A stretch of DNA of 64,000 nucleotides from Gilvimarinus polysaccharolyticus (GCF_001187555.1 NZ_LFIJ01000002.1:160716-224715), one strand, 5' to 3'. Shown: positions 27,200-36,391, counted from the first letter of the stretch. The notes: generated from the sequence alone by a model not told the origin. Numbers and translations are program-made.

Positions 27200-27612
27200 C
27201 AATCCTGACATCAAGCGAATAGGTATCTCCGAGTGAAGCGGTACACCATCATTAAAATCGCTACCAAGCCTGCCAAGCAAAGAGCGCCTACCACCGCACA
27301 ACCAAGGCATTAAGTACGAAGCAACCTAGGTAACACCCGTCGGTTGCATTCCACGCACTGGCGTAATACTGTACAAATCGCAAAAGAGTGGCTCTTTTTT
27401 CAAACCTAAATAGAACACCGCCCCAGCATGACAAATGACAATTTATTAAAAAGCCAAGCTCTAGCGGTGCGATATAATCAGCAGAGGGCGGGCACATAAA
27501 ACCAAGCCTCTAGATTTTGGAGAATAAGGCTCAGCGTTAAGGCAGCCGATAGAGAAACGCTTTTATTACTCGCAACCTCTAAACAATACATTAACCTCAG
27601 CAAATAAATTCT
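27200..27612. other. Divergent control region between znuD-like and trmH-like genes
   Basis: 413 bp without a credible gene. The left edge holds the -35 of the zinc promoter. Near 27473 a TATAAT hexamer points rightwards and may be the -10 of the methyltransferase gene. Nothing else is recognised. Confidence 0.45.
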
Positions 27613-28161
27613 ATGACAAATAGTTATGCCTGCATTGGCTTATTTAATCCAAAATCCCCCGAAAATGTTGGTTCAGTTATGCGAGCCGCGGGATGCTACG
27701 GCGTTAACTCCGTGTTCTACACGGGCACACGTTATGACCATGCCAAACCTTTTTATACCGATACGCAAAAAATCTACGAAACATTACCACTCATTGGCGT
27801 CAATGAACTTAAAGATATTATTCCCTTAGGTTGCGTACCCGTTGCGGTTGATTTAATCGCCGGAGCAAAATCACTGACCAGCTATAAACACCCAGCCAGA
27901 GCTTTCTACATATTTGGCCCAGAAGACGGAACCTTAAAAAAAGAGATCACCGACTTCTGTGAAGATATTGTTTATATTCCAACGGAAGGCTGTATGAACT
28001 TAGCGGCAACCGTTAATGTAGTACTTTATGATCGCCTCGCTAAAGGGGATAATTTTTCTCATCATCAAGAATCATTAAAGAAAAAGAAACACAAAGATCA
28101 AACCGAAAACCATTGTGCGACACTTAATAATGATGACTCGAGCGACGAGAAAGTCCGCTAG
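27613..28161 (+). CDS. SpoU/TrmH-family RNA 2'-O-methyltransferase
   Basis: 182 aa. It uses SAM to methylate ribose 2'-OH of tRNA or rRNA. The trefoil-knot SPOUT fold motifs are present: motif 1 NPKSPENVGSVMRAAGCYGV near residue 11, motif 2 FYIFGPEDGTLKKEI, and motif 3 VYIPTEGCMNLAATVNVVLYDRL near residue 120. The normally strict NxxR of motif 1 appears as PENVGSVMRAA. The protein lacks the extra N-terminal L30e-like domain of large TrmH members. The C-terminal 35 residues are highly charged and basic. The target RNA site is unknown. It is unrelated in function to the divergently transcribed zinc genes. Confidence 0.9.
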   Translation: MTNSYACIGLFNPKSPENVGSVMRAAGCYGVNSVFYTGTRYDHAKPFYTDTQKIYETLPLIGVNELKDIIPLGCVPVAVDLIAGAKSLTSYKHPARAFYIFGPEDGTLKKEITDFCEDIVYIPTEGCMNLAATVNVVLYDRLAKGDNFSHHQESLKKKKHKDQTENHCATLNNDDSSDEKVR

Positions 28162-28294
28162 CAGAGATTAAGTCAACGCTTTAGATTAACGCCCCTTGAA
28201 ATTTAATTAGCTACCCGATGCCGGTAAGCTTAGCTTTTAATAATCACTCAAACGCTAAGATAACCATTACTATTATCAGTTTATTTGGAGCTTT

Positions 28295-28783
28295 ATGAAA
28301 ATGACTATTTCTCGAGAAGCCATTATATTTTTAACCTGTACGTTTTTGACAAACGGTCTAAACGCACAAGAAGACGCAAGTATAAAAAAAACGCAAGATT
28401 CCAAACAGTTTTATGATTTTGCATTAAACAACCAACCCAATATTGCCTCTTTCGAATTGGTTTCTAAATGGCTGCAAGAGGAAACTGTCATCCTGATTGA
28501 TTTACGCTCTAGCAGCGATTTTGAGAAATCACATATTAGTGGCGCCATCAGTATTCCTGCTACAGAGCTTACCGAAAAATCGTTAAGGCAAGTAATCCCG
28601 TCTAAAGAGAGTCGAGTTGTCACCTACTGTGACAATAATTTCTCTTTAAGCCGAAAAGTCGCCTTGACCACCATAGCCGATCCAACCATCAAACAACTCG
28701 GATATAAAAATACTTTTATTCTTCAGTCCAGCTTATCGAATAAAATATCCCCTTTATCTTTAGAAATTTCACCGCCCATATAA
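28295..28783 (+). CDS. Exported rhodanese-like domain protein
   Basis: 162 aa. Signal peptide residues 1-24 (IIFLTCTFLTNGLNA|QED). The rhodanese-like domain covers about residues 48-150 (VILIDLRSSSDFEKSHISGAISIPATEL, the cdc25/rhodanese entry motif, then the active loop). The putative active Cys112 is followed by Arg120 in CDNNFSLSR, giving a loop of seven residues between Cys and Arg, longer than the usual four or five. In bacterial sulfurtransferases the loop length separates sulfur from phosphate/arsenate substrates. The protein would act in the periplasm. The substrate is unknown. It stands 111 bp before the COG0523 GTPase gene. Confidence 0.82.
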   Translation: MKMTISREAIIFLTCTFLTNGLNAQEDASIKKTQDSKQFYDFALNNQPNIASFELVSKWLQEETVILIDLRSSSDFEKSHISGAISIPATELTEKSLRQVIPSKESRVVTYCDNNFSLSRKVALTTIADPTIKQLGYKNTFILQSSLSNKISPLSLEISPPI

Positions 28784-28882
28784 TGTTTGCGATTAAAGCA
28801 CCGCCCCCAGCAAATGGCGCAACCCATTCAACACTATGTACGCAGCGCCATAACCTTTAACCTACTTGCAGCCTAACTACTT

Positions 28883-29857
28883 ATGTCTTCGCTAATACCC
28901 ACCAATATCATCACTGGCTTTCTCGGTGTAGGTAAAACCACCGTCATTCGGCACCTATTACAGCAAAAGCCACAAGCCGAGCGCTGGGCCATCTTGGTCA
29001 ACGAATTTGGCGAAATTGGTATTGATGGCGCTTTACTGCGCGATGACGGCACCGCCGTTAAAGAGATTCCCGGTGGCTGTATGTGTTGTGTTGCAGGCTT
29101 GCCCATGCAAGTAGGGTTAACTCAATTATTACGCAGTCAAGATTTTGACCGGCTAATTATTGAACCCACCGGCCTAGGCCATCCAGTCGAGATACTGCAA
29201 ACACTCAACGACCACTTCCAACAATCACTCAAGCTAAAAGCCTGCTTAACGCTTATCGACCCCCGCCATTTTGTGAGCAACAGGCACCTAGAACACGAAA
29301 CCTTTCGCCAACAGTTAGAGGTTGCCGATGTACTGGTCATTAGCAAAGTGGACTTGGCCAGTGATGAGCAGTTAACCGTCATGCAGCAACAGCTTGAACA
29401 GTGGCAACTGCAACAGCGCCCACTGGTGCAAATTAAGCAAGGCCAGCTGCAGCCACACTGGTTAGATGGCACGCATCAACAACACAGCCCGTTACCCGAG
29501 CCCAGCCATCACCACAGCAGTAATTACCCGGCAGCGACGCTGCCTACACCAACCCTCGAGCAGCCGATCCTCAGTAAACAACATCAGGGGCAAGGGTACT
29601 TCAGTGCCGGCTGGGTCATTCATCCCGCCAACGTATTTGCCTTAGGGCCGCTATTCAATTGGGTAAACGGCTTAACTTGCGACCGCCTAAAAGCGGTACT
29701 GATTACCGATCAAGGCATCATCGGCCTCAACCTCGCCGATGGTGTGGTTAAAATGCTGGAGCTGGACGAGTGCGAAGACAGCCGGTTAGAAATTATTCAC
29801 CACCAACCGCTGGACTGGGATGCTTTAGGTGATGAGTTAAAAAAGTGCTTAGAATAA
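28883..29857 (+). CDS. COG0523 (CobW/YeiR-type) metallochaperone GTPase
   Basis: 324 aa. G3E-family P-loop GTPase. Walker A GFLGVGKTT at residues 12-20, the metal-binding CxCC as Cys66-M-Cys68-Cys69 (GGCMCC), a guanine-specificity SKVD motif near residue 155, and IEPTGLGHP switch region. Between the two domains a His-rich stretch (HQQHSPLPEPSHHHSS) near residues 200-215 fits zinc binding. The C-terminal CobW_C domain is present (GYFSAGWVIHP). Such proteins deliver zinc or cobalt to metalloenzymes. It lies near the zinc uptake operon but not within it, and I saw no Zur-like site directly upstream. Target protein unknown. Confidence 0.9.
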   Translation: MSSLIPTNIITGFLGVGKTTVIRHLLQQKPQAERWAILVNEFGEIGIDGALLRDDGTAVKEIPGGCMCCVAGLPMQVGLTQLLRSQDFDRLIIEPTGLGHPVEILQTLNDHFQQSLKLKACLTLIDPRHFVSNRHLEHETFRQQLEVADVLVISKVDLASDEQLTVMQQQLEQWQLQQRPLVQIKQGQLQPHWLDGTHQQHSPLPEPSHHHSSNYPAATLPTPTLEQPILSKQHQGQGYFSAGWVIHPANVFALGPLFNWVNGLTCDRLKAVLITDQGIIGLNLADGVVKMLELDECEDSRLEIIHHQPLDWDALGDELKKCLE

Positions 29858-29943
29858 ATAAAGCAGAGAAAGTTGAAAGCGACTTACGTAGAATAAACAA
29901 ATTCTGGCCCGGCTTATAAAACGCTCATCATTAAGGAACAATA

Positions 29944-30348
29944 ATGTCCCTATCCTTTCATATAGATTTCTGTGGGCAATGCCGGGAAGCTTTCGAATTT
30001 TACTCAAAGCACCTGGGTGGCAATATTGGCACTATGCTTAGCTTTAGGGATTCACCAGCGTCATCGAGCATTCCGGGGGCTCGACAAGACGAAATTATCC
30101 ATGCCAATATTTCAATTCACGGTGTTGAACTGGCAGGTGCGGATCTTGCTCCAGAGCAATATCAACGACCAACAGGATTTTATGTATTACTTAGTCTAAC
30201 AACAGATGCACAAGTTAAATCGGCGTTCAGCGCACTCGAAGTAGGTGGCGATGTTATTTTCCCTCCTCAAAAAACATTTTGGTCTTCATGTTATGGAATC
30301 GTTGTTGACCAGTTTGGCGTCCCCTGGAAGTTAAACTGCGGAACCTAG
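29944..30348 (+). CDS. VOC-family protein, PhnB-like
   Basis: 134 aa, the size of the PhnB/YjdN group of vicinal oxygen chelate (glyoxalase-like) proteins. The repeat halves begin LSFHIDFCGQCREAFEFYSKHLGG and end FWSSCYGIVVDQFGVPWKLN; the second is the typical YG.v.D..G..W.i motif. Members are thought to be cytoplasmic and to bind small molecules, mostly with unknown activity. GGAACA precedes the ATG at 29944. A single gene; function unassigned. Confidence 0.88.
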   Translation: MSLSFHIDFCGQCREAFEFYSKHLGGNIGTMLSFRDSPASSSIPGARQDEIIHANISIHGVELAGADLAPEQYQRPTGFYVLLSLTTDAQVKSAFSALEVGGDVIFPPQKTFWSSCYGIVVDQFGVPWKLNCGT

Positions 30349-30475
30349 CATAATCCGAATCATGGCCACATTAAGCCTAACGCGACTATAAAGTTGCTAA
30401 TGGTTATAACTTAAGGCTAGATTCGACACTGCGCCTATTACCGTAAATAACGACAAACACACTACATTTTTATAA

Positions 30476-31069
30476 GTGATAATAATGAAATTCTTACTGA
30501 TATTTACTATTTTTTATTCTCACAATTTATTTGGCTCAAGTATCGCAAGTGACTTGGTTAATGCCGCCATAGAGCGGACCCGACACCAGGTTGAATATGA
30601 TGGATCTTACCACGCTATTTCCTACCCCAATGGCGATGTACCTTCCAATATAGGAGTTTGTACCGACGTTATTATCAGATCCTACCGAGCTATTGGCGTT
30701 GACCTGCAGGCACTTGTCCACGAGGATATGGCTAAAAACTTCTCCCTCTACCCGTCAAAACGGATTTGGGGGCTTAGCACCACAGATAAAAACATCGATC
30801 ATCGCCGGGTTCCCAACTTACAAACTTATTTCACTAGACACGGAAATTCACTGCAGATATCTCTGGACAAAGATTCTTACCTTGCCGGCGATATTGTCAC
30901 ATGGAGCCTTGCAGGAAATCTTCCGCACATTGGTGTTGTCAGCAATAAAGTATCTGACATCACAGGCAACCCACTGATTGTTCATAATATTGGCGCAGGC
31001 CCAACATTAGAAGATATGCTGTTCTCTTACAAAATAACGGGGCATTATAGATACACCCCAGAATTATAA
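30476..31069 (+). CDS. DUF1287 exported protein
   Basis: 197 aa. Signal peptide about residues 1-22 (MKFLLIFTIFYSHNLFGS). The rest fits the DUF1287 family: ARTRHQVEYDGSYHAISYPNGDVPSNIGVCTDVIIRSYRAIGVDLQALVHEDM contains the typical Cys-Thr-Asp-(V)-(I)-x-R signature. Then HRRVPNLQTYFTRHG and DIVTWSLAGNLPHIGVVS, reminiscent of papain-like NlpC folds with Cys61-type and His residues. DUF1287 proteins are regarded as possible periplasmic amidase-like enzymes without proven activity. The family call is good; catalysis is inference. Confidence 0.8.
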   Translation: MIIMKFLLIFTIFYSHNLFGSSIASDLVNAAIERTRHQVEYDGSYHAISYPNGDVPSNIGVCTDVIIRSYRAIGVDLQALVHEDMAKNFSLYPSKRIWGLSTTDKNIDHRRVPNLQTYFTRHGNSLQISLDKDSYLAGDIVTWSLAGNLPHIGVVSNKVSDITGNPLIVHNIGAGPTLEDMLFSYKITGHYRYTPEL

Positions 31070-31123
31070 ATACAACGTTACTTTTTATACCTTAAATCCT
31101 CATTATTACTCGCGAAAAAATGA

Positions 31124-31951
31124 TTACTCGACAATTTGTTTTATTGAGCGGTCTATTGTTAAATAATCGATAGTCTCTATAAAACCTATGGAAAAAGTAT
31201 TCGGTTCGGTTATATATTTATTTTTATCTCTGCGACCAAAGCCCAAAACGGTCATGTCAGGACGACTGACGTAATCGTCCGGATTCTTATCGTCCTCATG
31301 ATGCAACATAAAGAGCACCCGCGAGCTATTTGCATCGCCAAAGGCATACCACTCCGGCGCAGGTAAATCACCCTTAAACGATTCGTTAATCGAATGCTTA
31401 GCCGAACTCGCCGAGTTGTACCAATAATCTTCGTCATCCATCTCGCCACCAGGAACACCCTCGTACTGAATCCAATACTTATGACCGGGGCTTACCTTGG
31501 TCATGGTGAAATCGCAACGATCAGAGTAAAAATCCCATCGCCCCTGCCACTTGCCATTGGCCGAGGTAAAAACAATGCGAACATGATCATCGGTATTAAT
31601 TTTAACAATAGACGATGATTTATCCGTATTGGCATTCATAGCGTGGAAGTAATTTCCATCTTGCTTATGAATGGCGTTGGGGAATCCCCTATACTCGCCC
31701 TTCCAGCCAGAGCCGGCCTCATTACTAAAGCCTATCCAATCGACACCATCGCTATCTAACATACTCGACAAACCGCCACCGGTTTTTTCTAAATAAAAGG
31801 TCGCATTGCGAATCTTGACGATATAGGCGGGCAGGCCTCCAGCAGACTCATCCACACCGTGTATCAAAGTGACACTGGCGTGCTGCGGTTTATTAACACA
31901 ACTGACCAGACACACAGATGCGGCAACAAGGATCAGTGTGTGTTTTATCAT
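31124..31951 (-). CDS. Lipoprotein of unknown function, possibly carbohydrate-related
   Basis: 275 aa from the ATG at 31951; the frame extends five codons upstream without support. Lipoprotein signal with lipobox LVSC (VCLVSC|VNKP). The body is beta-rich, with many Trp and Tyr and aromatic pairs (WIGFSNEAGSGWKGEYRGFPNAIHKQDGNYFHAMN, WQGRWDFYSDRCDFTMTKVSPGHKYWIQYEGVPGGEMDDEDYW), a look shared by surface glycan-binding or polysaccharide lyase-like beta-sandwich proteins. I do not recognise the family. It lies beside the sugar-acid cluster, on the same strand as the MATE and SSS genes, so a role in handling a sugar or glycan is possible but unproven. Confidence 0.6.
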   Translation of the reverse strand: MIKHTLILVAASVCLVSCVNKPQHASVTLIHGVDESAGGLPAYIVKIRNATFYLEKTGGGLSSMLDSDGVDWIGFSNEAGSGWKGEYRGFPNAIHKQDGNYFHAMNANTDKSSSIVKINTDDHVRIVFTSANGKWQGRWDFYSDRCDFTMTKVSPGHKYWIQYEGVPGGEMDDEDYWYNSASSAKHSINESFKGDLPAPEWYAFGDANSSRVLFMLHHEDDKNPDDYVSRPDMTVLGFGRRDKNKYITEPNTFSIGFIETIDYLTIDRSIKQIVE

Positions 31952-31993
31952 TCTATATATAATCATCGTTCGTCCTTTTTGCAGAGTTTACAG

Positions 31994-33334
31994 TTAACAC
32001 GCCAGCGCCTTACTCAACTGCACCGTCGATCGTTTTTTATAATGGTAAAAGGGAAATATTTTTAGTGCTTCCTCCAGTGGAATAATAGCGAAAGCCCAGA
32101 ACACCGAAATATCAAACACAATCACAAGCAGCGCACATAGCGGTAAAGAGACCATCCACTGGGTGTAAAAATGAATTTTAAGAACACACGAGCTGTGCCC
32201 TAATGCTCGCAACATATTACCCGCTAGCGTGTTGTAGGCACGCACCACCGGCAGCACAATATAGAGCGGTGCAATAAGCAGTAAAGCCTGCTGCGTTTGC
32301 GGCGCAACGTTGGGGTAGATAAACCCCAAACACTGGCTAAGCACCAAAAACAGCAACGCGACAACGACTGACAAACTCATACCCACTTTGGTCGAAGCTG
32401 GAATAAAATCTCTGACCGCGCTCGCATGGCGCTTACCCAACGCTTGGCTGATGGTAATAGCCGACGCTTGCGCCCAGGCGTTGGTAAGCTGAGTGCCTGC
32501 CCGCAACCAGGGGAAAATTAACGTGATGGCAGCAAAGGAGTAAACAGACAACTGCGCGAACAACAACTGATAGACTGTCGCCCCGATCGATAAAATAATA
32601 AAATTGGCCGCTATCGGGTAAATCACATCGAACTGCGGCTTTAGCTCTGCCATAAAGGGACGACCCTGTGGATAACGCACGCTAAACGCTGCATAGCGCA
32701 AAGACACCGTTAGAAACACCGCCCGAACCACAATCGCCAATAAACTACCCCAAGCCGCACCCGGCAACCCGATACCGGAATATCCCCCCAGCCCGTGAAT
32801 TAGGCTGTAGCTGAGAGCGATATTGACAGGGATCTCAAGCAAAAAACCGTTTAACGGAATCTTAGACTTACCCACACCGTTGTAAAATGCCGTACAGGTT
32901 TGTGTATAAGCTGCCACCAATACCACATACTGTGCAATATTTAAGTAACTTAGAGTTGCATCCGCCAAGTGGGTGTCGTCTGTAATCAAATTAACCAAAT
33001 CAGCACTACTCAATAGCAGCACAATAAAAAACACCAGTGCGGTTAACGTGTTAATTAATAATCCGGCCCAAAATGCAACTTTTAAATCGGTTTTTTTACC
33101 CGAACCATAGGCTTTGCCCACTAACATCTGAATGCCATTACCTATAGCAATTTCAACACCCAGTACAAATGTAATAATGGTCGTCGCAATACCCATAGCG
33201 GCGACCGAATACTCCCCTAACGATGCCACCAAAAGGGTGTCAATCATCAGCATGGACTGTACCAAGAGCGCATTAAAAGCCAATGGCCATGCCAGCGAGC
33301 GATTTTGTTTTATGTAATCACCGGAGCTGTTCAC
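31994..33334 (-). CDS. MATE-family efflux transporter
   Basis: 446 aa with about twelve membrane helices in two similar halves. The first half opens NRSLAWPLAFNALLVQSMLMIDTLLVASLGEYSVAAMGIATTI and the second has NAWAQASAITISQALGKRHASAVRDF, both typical of MatE domains. It exports cationic or uncharged compounds with Na+ or H+. The substrate cannot be told. It is separated from the upstream SSS gene by the terminator at 33411-33449, so it is transcribed on its own, probably with the lipoprotein gene following 42 bp later. Confidence 0.88.
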   Translation of the reverse strand: MNSSGDYIKQNRSLAWPLAFNALLVQSMLMIDTLLVASLGEYSVAAMGIATTIITFVLGVEIAIGNGIQMLVGKAYGSGKKTDLKVAFWAGLLINTLTALVFFIVLLLSSADLVNLITDDTHLADATLSYLNIAQYVVLVAAYTQTCTAFYNGVGKSKIPLNGFLLEIPVNIALSYSLIHGLGGYSGIGLPGAAWGSLLAIVVRAVFLTVSLRYAAFSVRYPQGRPFMAELKPQFDVIYPIAANFIILSIGATVYQLLFAQLSVYSFAAITLIFPWLRAGTQLTNAWAQASAITISQALGKRHASAVRDFIPASTKVGMSLSVVVALLFLVLSQCLGFIYPNVAPQTQQALLLIAPLYIVLPVVRAYNTLAGNMLRALGHSSCVLKIHFYTQWMVSLPLCALLVIVFDISVFWAFAIIPLEEALKIFPFYHYKKRSTVQLSKALAC

Positions 33335-33410
33335 GTTAAATCCTGTTCACCTAGCATCAGGGTAAAGGCATTGAAAACTATAATGCGGCATACACTGCCA
33401 TCATTGAAAA

Positions 33411-33449
33411 TAAAAAGGAGCAGGCTCAAACACAAGAGAGAGCCTGCTC
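33411..33449 (-). terminator. Rho-independent terminator of the manD-SSS operon
   Basis: GAGCAGGCTC (33418-33427) pairs with GAGCCTGCTC (33440-33449), a perfect 10-bp stem. On the minus strand CCTTTTTA follows. It lies 22 bp past the SSS stop. Confidence 0.88.
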
Positions 33450-33470
33450 AAGGCACTTTCTACTCGACCT

Positions 33471-35240
33471 TTAGGCCGTAGCAGAACTGGAGTTGGTTAG
33501 TGGCGAGCTGGCGCTTTTTTGTAACATAACGCCAATTAGAAAAATGATAAGAGCGCAGACAAGAAACATCACCCGTCCCCACAGCGGGTTGGGGATCAGC
33601 ACCAGTAACAACATACCGGCGCTCATAATTTTGATCATTAAACCCAACTTTAAGCGCTGCTGACGATCGTAGTTATCCTGCCCTTGTTCGGAGATGACCG
33701 GCGTTGCCAAGTCGGTAAAGAACTTATCAGTTTCCACCTTGCATTGATCTGTTTCTTCGCGGTAGAACAAGGTTGTCGCACAAAAGAAGCCCGCGGTAAT
33801 CACAATGTGACCGGCCAGCGTGATCATCAGATTAATATCCACTGCCTCGCGATCGGTAAGCGCAGGCATTCCCAGCATGTCGGCAAAAACGTGTGCGGTA
33901 AAAAGATTCGCCACGAACCAAGAGACACACATCCCTAAACCAACCGTTACCCAGGGCGCCCATTGCGGAGTTTTACGGATAATCAAACCCAACACCAAAG
34001 GAATCATCAGTGGTACTTGTATCATGGTTGAGACGGACATCATCAGCTCGAAAAGACTCAGCTCTTGCAACGACTTAAAATAAAGCGCCACGGCAATAAC
34101 CAGTATGCCGTTGACTAGACTCACCCAGCGGCTGACTTTTAGTAGTTTTTTATCTTCGGACACACGACCGCGACGTTTAAGAAACGGCTGATAGATACTG
34201 CGCACAAAAATACCAGCATTTTTGTTCAGAGCCGAATCCATTGACGACATAGACGCTGCAAACAGCCCCGCCATAAGTAAGCCAACGGTACCTACAGGCA
34301 TCGCATTGCGGGTAAACACCAAGTACACCGCATCTTCCGCTTTATCACCAAGCTGTGAGTAAGCTGTTGCGGCATCTGGGTAGAGGATGGCGGCCGCCCA
34401 AGGGGGAATAAACCAAATAATACTACCCACCCCCATCAAGACCATTGCAAGCAATGAGGCCTTACGCGCATTGTCTGAATCCTTGGCATTCAAAAACCGA
34501 AAGGAGTCATGCATATTCATGATGGTAATTAATTGTTTTGCAAGAAAGAAAACAAAGGTGCCCACCAGAATAAGGCCGTAGTTCATATCCGGCCCCATCA
34601 AAAAACCACCAGGGAAGTTGCTGACCAGCTCCACCGGCCCTCCCACTTTGACCAGAGCCACCACCGCACAGGCAACCGATACCACTGCGACGATTAACGT
34701 CTGCACAAAATCTGAAGCGACCACGCCCCAGGAACCCGACAGCACCGAAATAAACAACACTGTAAGCCCAGTGGCGATAATCGTTATAGCGATATCAGCC
34801 TCGAATACGGCACTGGCAAACACCCCCAAGGCATTGAGCCAAACACCAGCGTTAATAAAGCTAAAGACAATCAGCGCCCAAGAAAAGAACGTCTCATTCT
34901 GGTCGCCAAAACGTCGCTTAATCGCTTGCGATGGGGTATCCACTCGCATCTGGCGAAAACGATGACTAAAGAACGCCCAACCACAAAAGTACGCAACGGT
35001 ATTAGCAAAAAATACCAGGCAAATGGCAAACCCATCAGAGAAGGCTTTACCCGCACCGCCGGTAAAGGTCCAGGCCGAGAACTGCGCCATAAACGCCGTC
35101 GAGCCCACCATCCACCAAAGCATACGACCGCCACCGCGAAAATAATCGCTGGTGGAATGCTTAGCCATTTTGGTGAAAGAAAAACCAACGGCCAGAACCA
35201 GAATGAAGTAACCGGCGATGACGATATAGTCAATAACCAT
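33471..35240 (-). CDS. Sodium:solute symporter (SSS family), sugar-acid cluster
   Basis: 589 aa from the ATG at 35240, preceded by AAAGG 8 nt upstream; the frame extends 13 codons further but overlaps the upstream gene. Thirteen to fourteen membrane helices. Typical SSS segments: YFRGGGRMLWWMVGSTAFMAQFSAWTFTGGAGKAFSDG in the first helices, GLFAASMSSMDSALNKNAGIFVRSIYQPFLKRR (the conserved SS..S..NS.. sodium signature) near residue 340. It follows Gfo/Idh and ManD in one operon, so the likely cargo is a sugar acid or a modified sugar. A C-terminal soluble tail and another helix pair are present. Confidence 0.92.
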   Translation of the reverse strand: MVIDYIVIAGYFILVLAVGFSFTKMAKHSTSDYFRGGGRMLWWMVGSTAFMAQFSAWTFTGGAGKAFSDGFAICLVFFANTVAYFCGWAFFSHRFRQMRVDTPSQAIKRRFGDQNETFFSWALIVFSFINAGVWLNALGVFASAVFEADIAITIIATGLTVLFISVLSGSWGVVASDFVQTLIVAVVSVACAVVALVKVGGPVELVSNFPGGFLMGPDMNYGLILVGTFVFFLAKQLITIMNMHDSFRFLNAKDSDNARKASLLAMVLMGVGSIIWFIPPWAAAILYPDAATAYSQLGDKAEDAVYLVFTRNAMPVGTVGLLMAGLFAASMSSMDSALNKNAGIFVRSIYQPFLKRRGRVSEDKKLLKVSRWVSLVNGILVIAVALYFKSLQELSLFELMMSVSTMIQVPLMIPLVLGLIIRKTPQWAPWVTVGLGMCVSWFVANLFTAHVFADMLGMPALTDREAVDINLMITLAGHIVITAGFFCATTLFYREETDQCKVETDKFFTDLATPVISEQGQDNYDRQQRLKLGLMIKIMSAGMLLLVLIPNPLWGRVMFLVCALIIFLIGVMLQKSASSPLTNSSSATA

Positions 35241-35251
35241 AAAACAAACCT

Positions 35252-36391
35252 TTATTGCAGATGCGTCACATCTGTCCAATTATTATTTTTGCGGATAATA
35301 TCAATCAGTTGCTGATACTGACTGCCTTCTTTAAAGGTTTGATAGGGTGCAACTTGCTCGCCCTGAATATCTTTAACCAGCTCGCGTGCCAGATACTGCC
35401 AGTTGCGTTCGGTATCGCCCGCAACGTTGGGAACATCATCGGCAATATCCTGAGGCACTGCCAGCTCCTGCCATTGTTTGTTTGCATCGTATAAATACAG
35501 CGGCCCGCTGCCATAATGACCCTTAATATAAATAGCGCCTTTAGTGCCGTAAAACACAATATGATCTTCGTTAAACCGGGGATTCAAGCCGCCGTGCTTA
35601 AACAGCACCGATACCGGCTTATTCGCGTAGGGACTTTCTAATTTGGCGAGCACGGTATAGGTCCATTCGACGTTACTTTCGCCCCACTGTAAATCTGGAT
35701 CGTTTAAATCTTTAGGAATAAAATCACGACGTGTTTTGAAGTTACGTACGCCCTCTACAATTGGCGCTTTACCTAAGTCGTCGCGCACTTCACCAATAAT
35801 AGATAATATTTTTTCGCCAACAACCGAAGTTACGATAGACAGTTTATGGGTAAAATTATTATTGAGCCGACCGCCTCCATGCTCTTTGCGATGTGACCAA
35901 CCAAAGGGAATTTCTCGCTCCAGATTAAAATGCGATATACATTCAACCTCTAGCGGTTCACCGATGGCGCCTTCGGCAACCAGACGTTTGGCATGCATAA
36001 TATCCGGCATATAACGGAAGCTAGCGGCAAACGCAGTTTTCACACCTTTTTCCTGGGCTAACTGACTAAGTTCAGCTGCACTGTCGCCAGTATCGGTCAG
36101 CGGCTTATCACAAAACACATGGCAACCATGCTCAATCGCTTGCTTAATCGGCTCGTAGTGTGCGCCACCGGGTGTTGCAATCGACACAAGGTCTGGCTGA
36201 CACTCATCCAAGGCTTTTTGCCAATCAGTACCGGCATAGGGAATGGCCATTTTCTCAGCCACGTCACGCACAACTTCGGGGGTTCTTCCCACTAGGCCAA
36301 CCACTTCGGCACCAACCGCCCGAAACGCATCGGTATGCCCCTGCCCGGCAAAACCGGTGCCCATAACAAGTACTTTTACTTTTTTAGACAT
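35252..36391 (-). CDS. Gfo/Idh/MocA-family oxidoreductase
   Basis: 379 aa. NAD(P)-dependent dehydrogenase of sugars or cyclitols. The N-terminal Rossmann domain has VLVMGTGFAGQGHTDAFRAVGAEVVGLVGRT (glycine-rich motif), ATPGGAHYEPIKQAIEHGCHVFCDKPLTD contains the EKP-like CDKP motif with the catalytic Lys, and the C-terminal domain has HREHGGGRLNNNFTHKLS. It is between manD and the SSS symporter with gaps of 11-40 bp, so it is part of that operon. Probable role: oxidation or epimerisation of the imported sugar acid before dehydration. The substrate is unknown. Confidence 0.9.
   Translation of the reverse strand: MSKKVKVLVMGTGFAGQGHTDAFRAVGAEVVGLVGRTPEVVRDVAEKMAIPYAGTDWQKALDECQPDLVSIATPGGAHYEPIKQAIEHGCHVFCDKPLTDTGDSAAELSQLAQEKGVKTAFAASFRYMPDIMHAKRLVAEGAIGEPLEVECISHFNLEREIPFGWSHRKEHGGGRLNNNFTHKLSIVTSVVGEKILSIIGEVRDDLGKAPIVEGVRNFKTRRDFIPKDLNDPDLQWGESNVEWTYTVLAKLESPYANKPVSVLFKHGGLNPRFNEDHIVFYGTKGAIYIKGHYGSGPLYLYDANKQWQELAVPQDIADDVPNVAGDTERNWQYLARELVKDIQGEQVAPYQTFKEGSQYQQLIDIIRKNNNWTDVTHLQ

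Noticed and set aside
27288-27497. 69-aa minus-strand frame between znuD-like and trmH-like genes
   Set aside because: No ribosome site, no recognised family; lies in the divergent control region.
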